A DNA stretch of 64,000 bases from an uncultured Oscillospiraceae bacterium (GCA_944385365.1 CALWWW010000001.1:166941-230940); one strand, 5' to 3'. Shown: positions 25,570 to 35,578, counted from the stretch's first letter. Made by a program: numbers and translations. Notes: generated from the sequence alone by a model not told the origin.

Positions 25570-26916
25570 ATGGATGAACTGTTAGGGCGGCAGATGCCCC
25601 ATTCCCTGGAAGCGGAGCAGGCCGTATTGGGCTCCATCCTTATCGACAGCCGCTGTGTGGCCGAGGTCATCGGCGCGCTGCGGCCTGAGGACTTTTATCA
25701 GGAGCAGAACCGGATCATTTTTGAGACCATCTACTCCATGTTCAACTTCTCCCAGGTCATCGACCCGGTGACGGTGCTGGACAAGCTGAAAGAGCGGGGC
25801 GTCTACGACGAAAAAACGTCGGTCCCCTACATCATGCAGCTGATGGAGATCACCCCCACGGCTGCCAACGTCATGCAGTACGCGGAAATCGTCCGGGACA
25901 AGGCGCTGCTGCGCAATGTGGCCACCGCCGCCAGCGAGATCACCCAGACCGTCTATGACGGCGTGGGCACGGCCCAGGACATTCTGGAAGCCGCCGAAAA
26001 GAAGATTTTCGCCTTGCGGAAAGGCCGCGGCAGCGAAAGCCTGGAGCACATCGGCACCGTTCTTTTGAAGGTTTACGACCGGCTCAACGAGCTGGCGTTG
26101 TCCGGCAGCGACATTCCGGGCCTTTCCACGGGCTTCCGGGACCTGGACAAGAAAATCAACGGTCTCAACAAAACGGACCTGCTGCTGATTGCCGCCCGTC
26201 CCGGTATGGGTAAAACCTCCATTGCGCTGAACATCGCCCTCAACGTGGCGAAAAAGTATTCCGACCGCACTGTGGCCTTTTTCTCTCTGGAAATGTCCAG
26301 GGAACAGCTGGTCATGCGTCTGATGGCTACGGAGAGTTTTGTGGACAACCAAAGTCTGGTGACGGGCCAGCTGTCCGACGAGGAGTGGACCAAGCTGGGC
26401 ATTGCCGCCACGGCCTTGAGCCAGACGGACATCCGCGTGGACGACAACCCCTCCATCACCGTGGCTGAGATGAACGCCAAATGCCGCCGCATTGACAACC
26501 TGGGTCTGGTCCTCATTGACTATTTGCAGTTGATGACCTCCGCCGGCGGTCCTCAGCGGCCCAGCGACAACCGCGTACAGATCGTGTCGGAAATCTCCCG
26601 CGCCCTGAAAATCATGGCCAAGGAATTGAACGTCCCCGTCATCTGTCTGAGCCAGCTGTCCCGTGCCAACGAAAGCCGCGCCGACAAACGGCCCATGCTG
26701 TCGGACCTCCGTGAATCCGGCGCCATCGAGCAGGACGCCGACGAAGTCCTGTTCCTGTACCGCGACGACTACTACAACGAAAATTCCGAGGAGAAAAACG
26801 TGGCCGAGTGCATCGTGGCCAAGAACCGCCACGGCGAAACCGGCACCGTCAAGCTCCAATGGCTGCCCCAGTACACCTCTTTTGCCGACCGGGAGTGGAA
26901 ACATGCTGACGGATAA
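25570..26916 (+). CDS. dnaB: Replicative DNA helicase DnaB
   Basis: 448-residue hexameric helicase that unwinds DNA at the fork. N-terminal domain PHSLEAEQAVLGSILID; RecA-like domain with Walker A ARPGMGKT (209-216), then FFSLEMSREQLVMRLM and LVLIDYLQLM, and the late QLSRANESRADKRPMLSDLRESGAIEQDAD. Ends within the start of tilS. Confidence 0.97.
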   Translation: MDELLGRQMPHSLEAEQAVLGSILIDSRCVAEVIGALRPEDFYQEQNRIIFETIYSMFNFSQVIDPVTVLDKLKERGVYDEKTSVPYIMQLMEITPTAANVMQYAEIVRDKALLRNVATAASEITQTVYDGVGTAQDILEAAEKKIFALRKGRGSESLEHIGTVLLKVYDRLNELALSGSDIPGLSTGFRDLDKKINGLNKTDLLLIAARPGMGKTSIALNIALNVAKKYSDRTVAFFSLEMSREQLVMRLMATESFVDNQSLVTGQLSDEEWTKLGIAATALSQTDIRVDDNPSITVAEMNAKCRRIDNLGLVLIDYLQLMTSAGGPQRPSDNRVQIVSEISRALKIMAKELNVPVICLSQLSRANESRADKRPMLSDLRESGAIEQDADEVLFLYRDDYYNENSEEKNVAECIVAKNRHGETGTVKLQWLPQYTSFADREWKHADG

Positions 26917-28210
26917 GGTATGGAACTGGTGCCGGGCCCAGCAGCTGCTGGCCCCCGGCGACGCCGTCACCGTGGCCCTGTCCGGCGGGGCCGATTCGGT
27001 GGCACTGCTGCATATTTTGCTGCAGCTGCCCCTCCGGGTCTCCGCCGCCCATTTCAACCACCATCTGCGGGGGGCGGAATCGGACCGGGACGAAGCCTTT
27101 TGCCAGGAGCTGTGCGCAGTCTGGAACGTGCCCCTCCGCTGCGGCGGAGCCGACGTATCGGCTCTGGCGCAGCTGTGGGGAACCGGTGTGGAGACGGCGG
27201 CCCGGAAAGCCCGCTATGACTTTTTCGGCTCGTCGGAAACCATTGCCACGGCCCACCACGGCGACGACAATCTGGAGACGCTGCTGCTCCATCTGACCCG
27301 TGGCAGCGCCTTGCGGGGGCTGGGCGGCATCCCGCCCCGGCGGGACAACATCATCCGTCCCCTGCTGTGCGCCAACCGCCGGGAAATCCTCGAATATCTT
27401 GCCGCGCACCAACTTCCCCATGTGGAGGACAGCACCAACGCCGTCCCCCTCTGCGGCCGCAACCGGCTGCGGCTGGATGTGATTCCGGCCCTGTACCGGG
27501 AAAATCCCGCCGCCGCTGACGCGGCTCTGGCCACCGCCGGACTGCTGCGGGAGGATGAAGCATTGCTGGAAGATTTGGCGCATAGTCTTTTGAGGACTGC
27601 CGAAACAGCCGGCGGCTGGCGGGTTACCCCGCTGGCGGAAGCCCCCCGGCCCCTGCGGCTGCGGGCCCTGCGGCAGCTGCTGGAAGACGCCGGGGCGCGG
27701 GAACTGTCCCTGCGCCATCTGGAAGCGGCGGAACGGCTGTTGACCGCCGGGCCGTCGTCCTCCCTGAACCTGCCCGGTGTGATCCTGCGGCGTCAATACG
27801 ATCTTCTGTGTACCGCCGTAAAGCCCGCCGTCTCTCCCCTGGAGCCGGCCCTGCTGCCCCTGGGCGGTGTTCTGCCGCTTCCCGACGGCTGGACCCTCCG
27901 CTGTGACGGTCCCCACCCTCATGTCCCCGGTCCGGGGCTCCATCTGGTGCTGGACACGCCGCCCCTGGTGCGCAGCCGCCGCAGCGGCGACCGGCTCCAT
28001 CGGTCCGGCGGCACCAAAACCGTTCGGGCGTTGCTCATCGATAAAAAAATTCCCGCCGCCCTGCGTGACGCGATTCCCGTTCTGGAAGTGGATGGCCGTC
28101 TCGTTGCAGTCTGGGGCGTGGGCGCGGACCCGGCCTTTTTGCCCCGGCCCGGCCAGCGCTGTTACACCATCAACCTGTATACAAAAGAAGGAGAGGTGCA
28201 GATACTATGA
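26903..28210 (+). CDS. tilS: tRNA(Ile)-lysidine synthase
   Basis: 435-residue ATP-dependent enzyme that places lysine on C34 of the AUA-reading isoleucine tRNA. The PP-loop SGGADS lies at 27-32; the substrate region HFNHHLRGAESDRDEAFC and the C-terminal TilS domain (RSRRSGDRLHRSGGTKTVRALLIDKKIP) are present. The ATG overlaps dnaB by 14 bases. The order tilS, hpt, ftsH is conserved in Firmicutes. Confidence 0.95.
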   Translation: MLTDKVWNWCRAQQLLAPGDAVTVALSGGADSVALLHILLQLPLRVSAAHFNHHLRGAESDRDEAFCQELCAVWNVPLRCGGADVSALAQLWGTGVETAARKARYDFFGSSETIATAHHGDDNLETLLLHLTRGSALRGLGGIPPRRDNIIRPLLCANRREILEYLAAHQLPHVEDSTNAVPLCGRNRLRLDVIPALYRENPAAADAALATAGLLREDEALLEDLAHSLLRTAETAGGWRVTPLAEAPRPLRLRALRQLLEDAGARELSLRHLEAAERLLTAGPSSSLNLPGVILRRQYDLLCTAVKPAVSPLEPALLPLGGVLPLPDGWTLRCDGPHPHVPGPGLHLVLDTPPLVRSRRSGDRLHRSGGTKTVRALLIDKKIPAALRDAIPVLEVDGRLVAVWGVGADPAFLPRPGQRCYTINLYTKEGEVQIL

Positions 28211-28764
28211 TCCATCCCTTTGACATGTCCCAGGACATTGAGCGCGTGCTCGTGTCGGAAGCGGAAATCCATACCCGTCTGGTGGAGCTGGGCCAGGAGC
28301 TGAGCCGCGACTACGCCGGGAAAAAGCCTATTTTTGTGGGTGTTCTCAAGGGCGTCGTTCCCTTTTTCGCTGAAATGGCCCGGTGCATCCAGATTCCCTG
28401 CCAGTGGGATTTTATGTCGGTGACCTCCTTTGAGGGCGGCACCCAGTCCACGGGCAAGCTGACCTTCCGCAAGGACATCGACCACGACATTGCAGGCCGC
28501 CATGTGGTCATTCTGGAGGATATTCTCGACTCCGGCCGGACGCTGTCCTACGTCTGCGATTTGCTGCGGCAGCGCGGTCCCGCTTCCCTGAAAATCTGCA
28601 CTTTCCTCGACAAGCCCGCGGGCCGGACGGTGGACATGAACGCCGATTATGTGGCATTCACCATCCCCAACGCCTTTGTGGTGGGCTACGGCCTGGATTA
28701 CGACGATTACTACCGCAATCTGCCCTATGTGGGCGTGCTGAAACCCTCGGTCTACGAGGATTGA
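28207..28764 (+). CDS. hpt: Hypoxanthine phosphoribosyltransferase
   Basis: 185-residue purine salvage enzyme making IMP or GMP from hypoxanthine or guanine and PRPP. The PRPP-binding motif VVILEDILDSGRTL is intact, as are GVLKGVVPFFAEMAR and the C-terminal VGYGLDYDDYYRNLPYVGVL. It overlaps the tilS stop (ATGA). Confidence 0.96.
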   Translation: MIHPFDMSQDIERVLVSEAEIHTRLVELGQELSRDYAGKKPIFVGVLKGVVPFFAEMARCIQIPCQWDFMSVTSFEGGTQSTGKLTFRKDIDHDIAGRHVVILEDILDSGRTLSYVCDLLRQRGPASLKICTFLDKPAGRTVDMNADYVAFTIPNAFVVGYGLDYDDYYRNLPYVGVLKPSVYED

Positions 28765-28797
28765 CGCCATTTTGTTCGATCACAAGGAGAAAACACA

Positions 28798-30780
28798 TTG
28801 AAAAGACAGTTCAAGCCGGTGGCGTTCCTGTTCTACGCCCTGATTCTGGTCATCTTCTTTGCCTCCCTGTCCACCCTGCTCCAGCCCCCCGGCCCGCCGG
28901 AGATCAAAAACTACTCCCAGGTGGTGTCGTTCTTTGAGGAGGAGCAGGTCAAGTCCTTTACCATTCAGGACGGGGTGCTCACCATGCAGCTGTACCAGCC
29001 CTATGAGGGCAGCGAAAAGGTCCAGCATGAGTTGGGCAGTCTGAGCATCTTCTACAACGATCTGGGCGATTTGATCCGGCAGCAGCAGGCCGACGGCATC
29101 CTGCTGGCTTACCAGTACGAGCCTGCCACGGAGCTGCCGTGGATCGTCACCATCCTGCCGTATCTGCTGCTGGGCATTCTGTTTATCGTGGTCTGGTTCT
29201 TTATGATGAACCGGGCCAACGGCGGCGGTGGCGGCGGCATGGCCCGGTTTGGCCGGGCCAACACCCGCATCGGCACCGATAAGAACGCCCCGGTCACCTT
29301 TGACGATGTGGCCGGCGCCGACGAGGAAAAGGCCGAGCTCCAGGAGCTGGTGGAATTCCTCAAGGACCCCAAGCGCTTTTCTGCCCTGGGCGCCCGCATT
29401 CCCAAGGGTGTGCTGCTGGTGGGCCCTCCCGGCACCGGTAAAACACTGCTGGCCCGGGCTGTGGCCGGTGAGGCCAACGTCCAGTTTTTGTCCATTTCCG
29501 GCTCCGACTTCGTGGAGCTGTATGTGGGCGTCGGCGCCAGCCGTGTCCGGGATTTGTTCGATCAGGCCAAGAAGCTGGCCCCGTCCATCATCTTCATCGA
29601 CGAAATCGACGCCGTCGGCCGCCGCAGAGGCGCGGGCATGGGCGGCGGTCACGACGAACGGGAACAGACCCTGAACCAGCTGCTGGTGGAAATGGACGGC
29701 TTCGGCAAAAATGAGGGCGTCATTGTCATGGCGGCCACCAACCGGCAGGACATTCTGGACCCGGCGCTGCTGCGTCCCGGCCGTTTCGACCGGCAGATTT
29801 ATGTGGGCGCACCCGATGCCCATGGCCGCGAAGCCATTCTGAAAGTCCACGCCAAGGATAAGCCCCTGGCCGACACGGTGGACCTGGGCGTGATCTCCCG
29901 CGCCACCTCCGGATTCACCGGCGCGGACCTGGCCAACCTCCTCAACGAGGCGGCGCTGCTGGCCGCCCGGAAAAACCGGAAGGTCATCATCATGCCCGAT
30001 CTGGAAGAGGCCATGATGAAGGTCATCGCCGGTCCCGAAAAGCGCAGCCGCATCATCAGCGAGCAGGAGCGGCGGCTCACCGCCGTCCACGAGGCGGGCC
30101 ACGCCGTGGCCATGTACCGTCTGCCCACGGCGGACCCGGTCCATCAGATCACCATTATCCCCCGGGGCGGCGCAGGCGGCATGACCATCAGCCTGCCCAA
30201 AGAGGACCGCAGCTACGCCTCCCGCAATGAGATGTACGAGGATATTGTGGCGTTCCTGGGTGGCCGCGTGGCCGAGGAGCTGTACCTGGACGACATCTCC
30301 ACCGGCGCGTCCAACGATCTCCAGCGGGCCACGGCCATGGCCCGGGATATGGTGGCCCGCTACGGCATGAGCGGCCGTCTGGGCGCGGTGTCCTTTGCCG
30401 ACGGCAACGAGATTTTCGTGGGCCGCGACTACGAGAAGCAGCGCAGCTACTCCGAGCGCACTGCCGGTGAGATCGACGAGGAAATCACTGCCGTCATGCA
30501 CAAGGCCTACGCCCGCTGCACGGAGATTCTCAAGGCCGAAGCGGTCAAACTGCTGGCCGTGGCCGATTTCCTGCTGGAACACGACACCATGAGCCGCGCC
30601 CAGTTTGAGGCCCTCATGGAGGACCGGCCCATCCCTGAAAAGGACAGCGGCTTTGTCTTTGCCGCTGAGGAAGACCGGCTGGAACCGGCTCCCGTCGACG
30701 ATGGGGCCCCGGCGGAAGCCGAAGCCCCTGTCGTGGAGGCGGAGCCGTCTTCGGACGAGGACACGTCCACCCCTGAATGA
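28798..30780 (+). CDS. ftsH: ATP-dependent zinc metalloprotease FtsH
   Basis: 660-residue membrane AAA+ protease. Starts at TTG with AAGGAG about ten bases upstream. Two membrane helices (about 9-25 and 117-139) flank the extracytoplasmic region. Walker A GPPGTGKT lies at 209-216, the second region of homology reads [18 protein letters not shown] and the zinc site HEAGH is at 431-435. The Glu/Pro/Ala-rich C-terminal tail is longer than in many relatives. It degrades misfolded membrane proteins and regulatory targets. Confidence 0.97.
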   Translation: MKRQFKPVAFLFYALILVIFFASLSTLLQPPGPPEIKNYSQVVSFFEEEQVKSFTIQDGVLTMQLYQPYEGSEKVQHELGSLSIFYNDLGDLIRQQQADGILLAYQYEPATELPWIVTILPYLLLGILFIVVWFFMMNRANGGGGGGMARFGRANTRIGTDKNAPVTFDDVAGADEEKAELQELVEFLKDPKRFSALGARIPKGVLLVGPPGTGKTLLARAVAGEANVQFLSISGSDFVELYVGVGASRVRDLFDQAKKLAPSIIFIDEIDAVGRRRGAGMGGGHDEREQTLNQLLVEMDGFGKNEGVIVMAATNRQDILDPALLRPGRFDRQIYVGAPDAHGREAILKVHAKDKPLADTVDLGVISRATSGFTGADLANLLNEAALLAARKNRKVIIMPDLEEAMMKVIAGPEKRSRIISEQERRLTAVHEAGHAVAMYRLPTADPVHQITIIPRGGAGGMTISLPKEDRSYASRNEMYEDIVAFLGGRVAEELYLDDISTGASNDLQRATAMARDMVARYGMSGRLGAVSFADGNEIFVGRDYEKQRSYSERTAGEIDEEITAVMHKAYARCTEILKAEAVKLLAVADFLLEHDTMSRAQFEALMEDRPIPEKDSGFVFAAEEDRLEPAPVDDGAPAEAEAPVVEAEPSSDEDTSTPE

Positions 30781-30786
30781 TTTGTC

Positions 30787-30831
30787 TGCCGCTCCGCACC
30801 GGGTCTTCCCAGTGCGGAGTGCGGCATTTTT
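30787..30831 (+). terminator. Terminator after ftsH
   Basis: Two-part stem (30787-30799 with 30812-30826, small internal loop), then TTTTT. It closes the gdpP-to-ftsH run. Confidence 0.75.
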
Positions 30832-30851
30832 CCGCGAAAGGAGATGGTCCC

Positions 30852-32021
30852 ATGACCGTCATTGTCACCGACGTCCATTACCGCATGTCCCTGGCCGTGC
30901 TGCGGGACCTCCACGAAGCCGGACACCGGCTGATCTGCTGCGAACGGGAGGGCATTTCCGCTCCCCTGGGGTTTTCCAGCACCGCCGCCGACGAGACGGT
31001 GACACTGCCTGCTGAAACCTGGCTGGACAGCCTGTATCACCTCTGCGAACAAACAACGGCGGCAGACGGAGAAAAACCGGCCCTGCTGCCTGTGGGCGCC
31101 GACACGCTGAACACCCTGGCCCAGCCGGAGACGCGGCAGCGGTTTGCCGCTGTCTGCGGCCTGTGGATTCCCACGGCCCAACAGCTGGACGACTTCAACA
31201 GCAAAGCCAAGGTGGCGGAGCTGGCCCAGTCCCTGGGGCTGCCCGTTCCCGCTGCCCATGTGCAGCGGGAGGGGGAAGCCGTCACCGCCTTTGCCGCCCG
31301 TCTGCCCTATCCGGTAGTAGTCAAGCCCCTGTGCGGGGAAAAGTTGGATCTTTCAGCATCCCAACGCTATGCCATTGCCAGAGATATGACATCCTTTATC
31401 CCCATGTACGAGCGGTTCCGGCAGCTGGCCGGAGAGCCGCCCCTGGTGCAGACGTATCTGCCCGGCGGAGCCCTGGGCTGTTCGGTTCTGGCGGACCACG
31501 GAAAGCTGGTCACCGCCATGTGTCACCGCCGGGTCCGGGAATACCCGGTCAGCGGCGGACCGTCGGCCTGCTGCGACTGCATCGACGCCCCCCAGCTGGT
31601 GGACATGGCCGCCGCCATGGTGGAAGCCACCCAGTATACGGGCCTTGCCATGTTTGAGTTCAAGGAAGACGGCGGCGGCAAGCCCCATCTGCTGGAAATC
31701 AATCCACGGGTCTGGGGCACCTATCCCCTGACGCGGCGCAGCGGCAGCCGCATGAGTTTGCTGTGGGCCATTCTGGCCCATAACGAGGGCAATCCGGACA
31801 AGCCCCTGCCGCTGCCTCCCATTCCCAAACCCCAGCCCTGCCGGATGCACTTTACGGCGTCAGACCTGTGCAGCGCCGTGGGCTATGCCAAACGGGGCCA
31901 ATGGGGTCGGGTGTTGGGCACCGTAGGCGATCTGCTGCGCCCCGCCGTCAAAGACGGCCTGTGGGAGTGGGGCGACGTGAAGCCGGGCCTGCTCTATTAC
32001 CGGTCCCTGCTGCGGAGGTAA
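30852..32021 (+). CDS. ATP-grasp ligase of unknown substrate
   Basis: 389-residue ATP-grasp protein (carbamoyl-phosphate-synthase-like). After an N-terminal Rossmann-like part (VIVTDVHYRMSLAVLRDLHEAGH), the ATP-grasp core shows FNSKAKVAELAQSLGLPVP, the ATP-lysine region YPVVVKPLCGEKLDL and the metal-binding end LLEINPRVWGTYPL. Such proteins join a carboxylate to an amine or thiol; D-aspartate ligase of enterococcal cell walls is one relative type. The start at 30852 follows AAAGGAG. It heads a three-gene set with a PHP hydrolase and a polysaccharide deacetylase, so an envelope precursor is a plausible substrate. Confidence 0.82.
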   Translation: MTVIVTDVHYRMSLAVLRDLHEAGHRLICCEREGISAPLGFSSTAADETVTLPAETWLDSLYHLCEQTTAADGEKPALLPVGADTLNTLAQPETRQRFAAVCGLWIPTAQQLDDFNSKAKVAELAQSLGLPVPAAHVQREGEAVTAFAARLPYPVVVKPLCGEKLDLSASQRYAIARDMTSFIPMYERFRQLAGEPPLVQTYLPGGALGCSVLADHGKLVTAMCHRRVREYPVSGGPSACCDCIDAPQLVDMAAAMVEATQYTGLAMFEFKEDGGGKPHLLEINPRVWGTYPLTRRSGSRMSLLWAILAHNEGNPDKPLPLPPIPKPQPCRMHFTASDLCSAVGYAKRGQWGRVLGTVGDLLRPAVKDGLWEWGDVKPGLLYYRSLLRR

Positions 32022-32024
32022 CCG

Positions 32025-32768
32025 ATGACGTTGCGCGTTGATCTTCATGTCCACACGGACCGCAGCATCGATGGCCGCCACAGCCTGGAGCGTATGGCCG
32101 CCGCCGCCAAACAGGCGGGGCTGGACGCCATGGCCATTACGGACCATGACCAGTGTACGCCGCTGCCGCCGGAACTGGCGGGCGTACTGCTGATTCCCGC
32201 CTGTGAGATTTCCACCCAGGTGGGACATATCACCGGCCTGTTTCTGGACCGGCCCGTGGATTTCGATACCCTCTGCAAAGATGGCCGTCCCACGGGACAA
32301 GCCGCCGTGGCTGAGATTCACCGCTGCGGCGGGCTGGCCGTGGCCGCCCATCCCTTCCAGAAGCCCGGCGTGGACGGCTCCCGGCTGCCGCCGGGACTGG
32401 ACGCCGTGGAGGGCGTCAACGCCCGTGCCAATTTCAAAGTTCCCGACGCCAACGCCAAGGCCCGCCAGTGGGCCGTGGACCACCATCTGCCCGCCGTCGG
32501 CGGCAGCGACAGCCACGGCTGCAAAGAGGTGGGCAATGGTTATACCGACGTGGATTGCCCGGAAAAAACCCTGTCAGCCCTAAAGGAAGCCATTACCGCG
32601 GGCCGGTGCCGCCCGGTTCTGCGCCGTCACACCACCCATCGGGAAAAGGGGCTTTCCCAGCTGGCCAAGGCCCGGAAGCGGGGCGGCGTACTCCGCACCG
32701 GCAAGGCTCTGGCCTATGTGGTTTTCTGCCTGTACCGCGATCTGTTACACGCTCCAAAGGAGGAATGA
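32025..32768 (+). CDS. PHP-domain phosphoesterase
   Basis: 247-residue metal-dependent hydrolase of the PHP family. All metal-ligand motifs are visible: DLHVHTD (6-12), ITDHDQC, ACEIS, AAHPF and GGSDSHG. Stand-alone PHP proteins hydrolyse phosphate esters, such as 3',5'-nucleoside bisphosphates or histidinol phosphate. It begins three bases after the ATP-grasp stop, so the two are co-expressed. The basic C-terminal helix (RHTTHREKGLSQLAKARKR) is an addition beyond the core domain. Confidence 0.87.
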   Translation: MTLRVDLHVHTDRSIDGRHSLERMAAAAKQAGLDAMAITDHDQCTPLPPELAGVLLIPACEISTQVGHITGLFLDRPVDFDTLCKDGRPTGQAAVAEIHRCGGLAVAAHPFQKPGVDGSRLPPGLDAVEGVNARANFKVPDANAKARQWAVDHHLPAVGGSDSHGCKEVGNGYTDVDCPEKTLSALKEAITAGRCRPVLRRHTTHREKGLSQLAKARKRGGVLRTGKALAYVVFCLYRDLLHAPKEE

Positions 32769-32772
32769 ACCC

Positions 32773-34119
32773 ATGTCTCTTCTGACCAAATCCATCGGTC
32801 TGGCCAAAAAGGCCAAGCACCGGTTCCAGGACCAGCTGCGGGCCCGCACGCCGGTCTATTTGTCGCCGGTCCGCCGCATTGAACAGGTGGCCCTCAACGA
32901 GCGGCTCTGCGCCATGACCTTTGACGACGGCCCCTGCCGTCTGCCCGCCAACCCCGACAACCACGGCGGCAAGCCCCTGACGCTGGTACTGGCGGAAACG
33001 CTGGAGCAGTACGGCGCCCGCGGCTCCTTTGATGTGGTGGGCGACACCTCCAACAACTACCCGGACCACAAGGGCAAACACGGTTCCGCCACCTGGGGCG
33101 GCGTGGCCTACGACCACTATCCGGACTTTGCCAAGGACGCCGACGGCGGCGCGGTCCACTGTCCCGAGCTTATCGACCGGCTGTTACAGGGCGGCCACGA
33201 GATCACCAACCACACCTATTCCCATATCCTGTTCGGCCGGAAAAATATTGTCTACGCCCAGCGCAAGCATTTACCGGACCTGGAATCGGCGGTGGAGGAT
33301 GTCAAGCACCTCAACCACTATTTGAAAGAGCACCACAACTACACCATGACTCTGTCCCGTCCGCCCCACTATGTGGACGGCATTGCCGGGGGCTTTGACA
33401 GCTACGACGCCTACGCCCTGGCCGGGGTTCAATACATGGCCGCCAGCTACGACGGTGCGGGCTGGCTGCCCCTGGCCACCTACGAGGCCGAAGTGGAAGC
33501 CATGTGGAAGCCCGTGGCCCAAAAGCTGGCGGAAAATCCCGACTACTTCTGCGGCCAGATCATTTTCCAGAAGGACGGCTACAACATGGCCCGCCGTTCC
33601 CCGGTGGCCGACGGTCTGGGCAAGCAGCTGGAACTGCTGACCCAGCACGGCTATCAGGTGGTCACTGTGTCGGAGCTGCTGGAGCGCTCCCCCTTCCAGG
33701 ACATTCCCCAGAGCGACCGGCGGGCGGCGGCGGCCCGTGTTCTGCTGGAGCACGGCTGGTGCCCGGCCTTCCGGGACAACAGTCTGCGGCCCAGCACCGT
33801 ACTGACCCGCGGCGCGCTGGCCATGATGGCCTTCGGCTGGGACGGTGTACCGGTACGGGTGCAGCTGCTGCGGAAAGAGCACGGTCTGCCCTTTGACGAC
33901 TGCAAGATCACCCATCCCTATGCGGCGGCGCTGATGCTGGCCCAGCAAAAGGGCTGTCTCACGGTATCTCAGGGCCGGATTCGCCCCGACGACCCGATGA
34001 CCGCCGAAGAGCTGCTGCAATTTTTGGCGGCCAAGCTGGGCAAGGCCCCGGAGCACATTCCCGCCAAGATCACCCATGGCGACCTGTTCCTGCTGGTTGC
34101 GGACCTGCTGCAAGCATAA
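32773..34119 (+). CDS. NodB-type polysaccharide deacetylase with a C-terminal SLH-like region
   Basis: 448 residues. The NodB domain carries AMTFDDGP (catalytic and metal Asp51/52) and HEITNHTYSH (metal His147 and His151), with RPPHYVDG as the third motif, so it should remove acetyl groups from N-acetylated wall glycans. The C-terminal third (about 310-448) has GALAMMAFGWDG and DDPMTAEELLQFLAAKLG, similar to SLH repeats. No clear signal peptide or membrane helix is seen, which is odd for a wall enzyme. Start at 32773 follows AGGAGGA, four bases after the PHP stop. Confidence 0.85.
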   Translation: MSLLTKSIGLAKKAKHRFQDQLRARTPVYLSPVRRIEQVALNERLCAMTFDDGPCRLPANPDNHGGKPLTLVLAETLEQYGARGSFDVVGDTSNNYPDHKGKHGSATWGGVAYDHYPDFAKDADGGAVHCPELIDRLLQGGHEITNHTYSHILFGRKNIVYAQRKHLPDLESAVEDVKHLNHYLKEHHNYTMTLSRPPHYVDGIAGGFDSYDAYALAGVQYMAASYDGAGWLPLATYEAEVEAMWKPVAQKLAENPDYFCGQIIFQKDGYNMARRSPVADGLGKQLELLTQHGYQVVTVSELLERSPFQDIPQSDRRAAAARVLLEHGWCPAFRDNSLRPSTVLTRGALAMMAFGWDGVPVRVQLLRKEHGLPFDDCKITHPYAAALMLAQQKGCLTVSQGRIRPDDPMTAEELLQFLAAKLGKAPEHIPAKITHGDLFLLVADLLQA

Positions 34120-34126
34120 AAAGTTG

Positions 34127-34159
34127 AGCCGCTGCGACGTATGCCGCAGCGGCTTTTTT
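34127..34159 (+). terminator. Terminator after the deacetylase gene
   Basis: 10-bp stem (34127-34136 with 34145-34154) followed by a T run. Confidence 0.88.
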
Positions 34160-34214
34160 CAATAAAGATGGGCATACACTCTGTCCGTAGGGCGCGGCAT
34201 CCTTGACGCGCCTA

Positions 34215-34650
34215 TGGTATGCCTTTTTCATATCGGTTCTGTTGCTGGTATATGGTTCCCGCCGTCCACCCCGCAGGGGCGGCGGTGGAAACCATGGCCA
34301 ATGGCTGGGGATTGCGCCATCTGCGGATGGCGCTAGGGACGATTGGGGCGTTTCGTCCGCTGCGGCGGGCGGGTATTTCGCTGGCTGCGGCCAGCGGGTA
34401 TTTCGCGCCGTGCGCGGCGCGACCAAAGGCTCTGCCTTTGGAAACCGCGATTTGGGCTGTTCGCCGTCCGTTGGCAAAAGTGGTCGGCGAGAGATTTTTC
34501 GTCAGGACAAGATGCGGGTTCGCAGCCATACTGTATGTATGGCAAGAAACCGCAGCGCAGTCCTGGCGGAAAATATCCGGCGAGCACCGCAGACACACGG
34601 GCGGTGGACAGCCCTCATAAGAAAAAAATCGAGTAAAACTTTTATCTTTG
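34215..34650 (+). repeat. Hairpin-rich modular intergenic repeat, copy 1
   Basis: This 556-bp gene-free gap holds a string of palindromes: 34314-34333, 34355-34370, 34379-34396 and 34404-34421, each with a TGCG loop, two separated by GGGTATTTCG, then 34423-34441. A long imperfect palindrome follows at about 34491-34578, and the element ends with AAAAATCGAGTAAAACTTTT. The same modules and end sequence occur inverted at 41293-41503. Reading frames here are accidental. Confidence 0.85.
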
Positions 34651-34675
34651 GGATTTGCAAATTATCGCCATTGCT

Positions 34676-35578
34676 CTACTGGGGAATCAGTTTGGAGAGC
34701 ACCTCCGTGAAATACTCCGGCAGCTCACAGCGCACTGTCACCGGTTCATCGGTACGGGGATGCAGGAATGTCAATTCCCGTGCATGGAGACACTGGCTGT
34801 CCATACCCAATTCCGGCTTTTTATGGCCGTAGACCATATCCCCCAGGATGGGGTGGCCCTTATAGGCCATATGGACGCGAATCTGATGGGTCCGGCCCGT
34901 CTCCAGACGGCACCGGATATGGGTATATCCCCGATACCGGGCAATGACCTCGTAATGGGTCACGGCGTGGCGGCTGTTCTTCTCCGTCACAGCCATCTTT
35001 TTCCGGTCCGTGGGGTGGCGGCCAATGGGCGCGTCGATGGTGCCGCTGTCGGTTTTCACGCCGCCGCAGACAATGGCCTCATAGGTCCGGGCCAGGGTGT
35101 GGTCGGCCAGCTGGGCCGCCAGCTTCTGGTGGGCAAAATCGTTTTTCGCCACGATCAGCAGTCCCGATGTGTCTTTATCAATGCGGTGGACGATGCCGGG
35201 CCGCAATTCACCGTTGATGCCCGACAGGCTCCCGGCACAGTGGTAGAGCAGGGCGTTGACCAGGGTGCCGTCGGCGTGTCCGGCGGCAGGGTGGACCACC
35301 AAGCCTTTCGGCTTATTGAGGACAATCACGTCATCATCCTCGTACCGGATATCCAGAGGAATGTCCTGGGGCACAATGTCCACGGCTTCCGGCTCCGGCA
35401 GGTCCACGGTGAGCACCTGCCCCGCCACAGTCTTCTCGTTTTTCTTCACCGTGCGGCCGTCACAGGTGACGCGGCCCTCCTCCAGCAGCCGCTGGGCGGC
35501 GGACCGGGTCACGTCCTCCAGCAGTTGGGTCAAAGCCACGTCCATGCGCACGCCGGTTTCCGTACAAGTGACGGTCAC
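34676..35578 (-). CDS. rluD: RluD-type 23S rRNA pseudouridine synthase
   Basis: 300 residues. An S4 RNA-binding domain (about 12-58) precedes the RluA catalytic domain with HRIDKDTSGLLI (catalytic Asp134) and the C-terminal GRTHQIRVHMAYKGHPILGD. It isomerises uridines in 23S rRNA; the lspA-rluD pair is the usual Firmicutes arrangement (YlyB type). It overlaps the lspA stop by four bases. Confidence 0.92.
   Translation of the reverse strand: MTVTCTETGVRMDVALTQLLEDVTRSAAQRLLEEGRVTCDGRTVKKNEKTVAGQVLTVDLPEPEAVDIVPQDIPLDIRYEDDDVIVLNKPKGLVVHPAAGHADGTLVNALLYHCAGSLSGINGELRPGIVHRIDKDTSGLLIVAKNDFAHQKLAAQLADHTLARTYEAIVCGGVKTDSGTIDAPIGRHPTDRKKMAVTEKNSRHAVTHYEVIARYRGYTHIRCRLETGRTHQIRVHMAYKGHPILGDMVYGHKKPELGMDSQCLHARELTFLHPRTDEPVTVRCELPEYFTEVLSKLIPQ

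Noticed and set aside
34203-34832. Overlapping frames across the gap after the deacetylase gene
   Set aside because: They run through palindromic repeat modules that recur at 41.3 kb in other frames, so coding is accidental.
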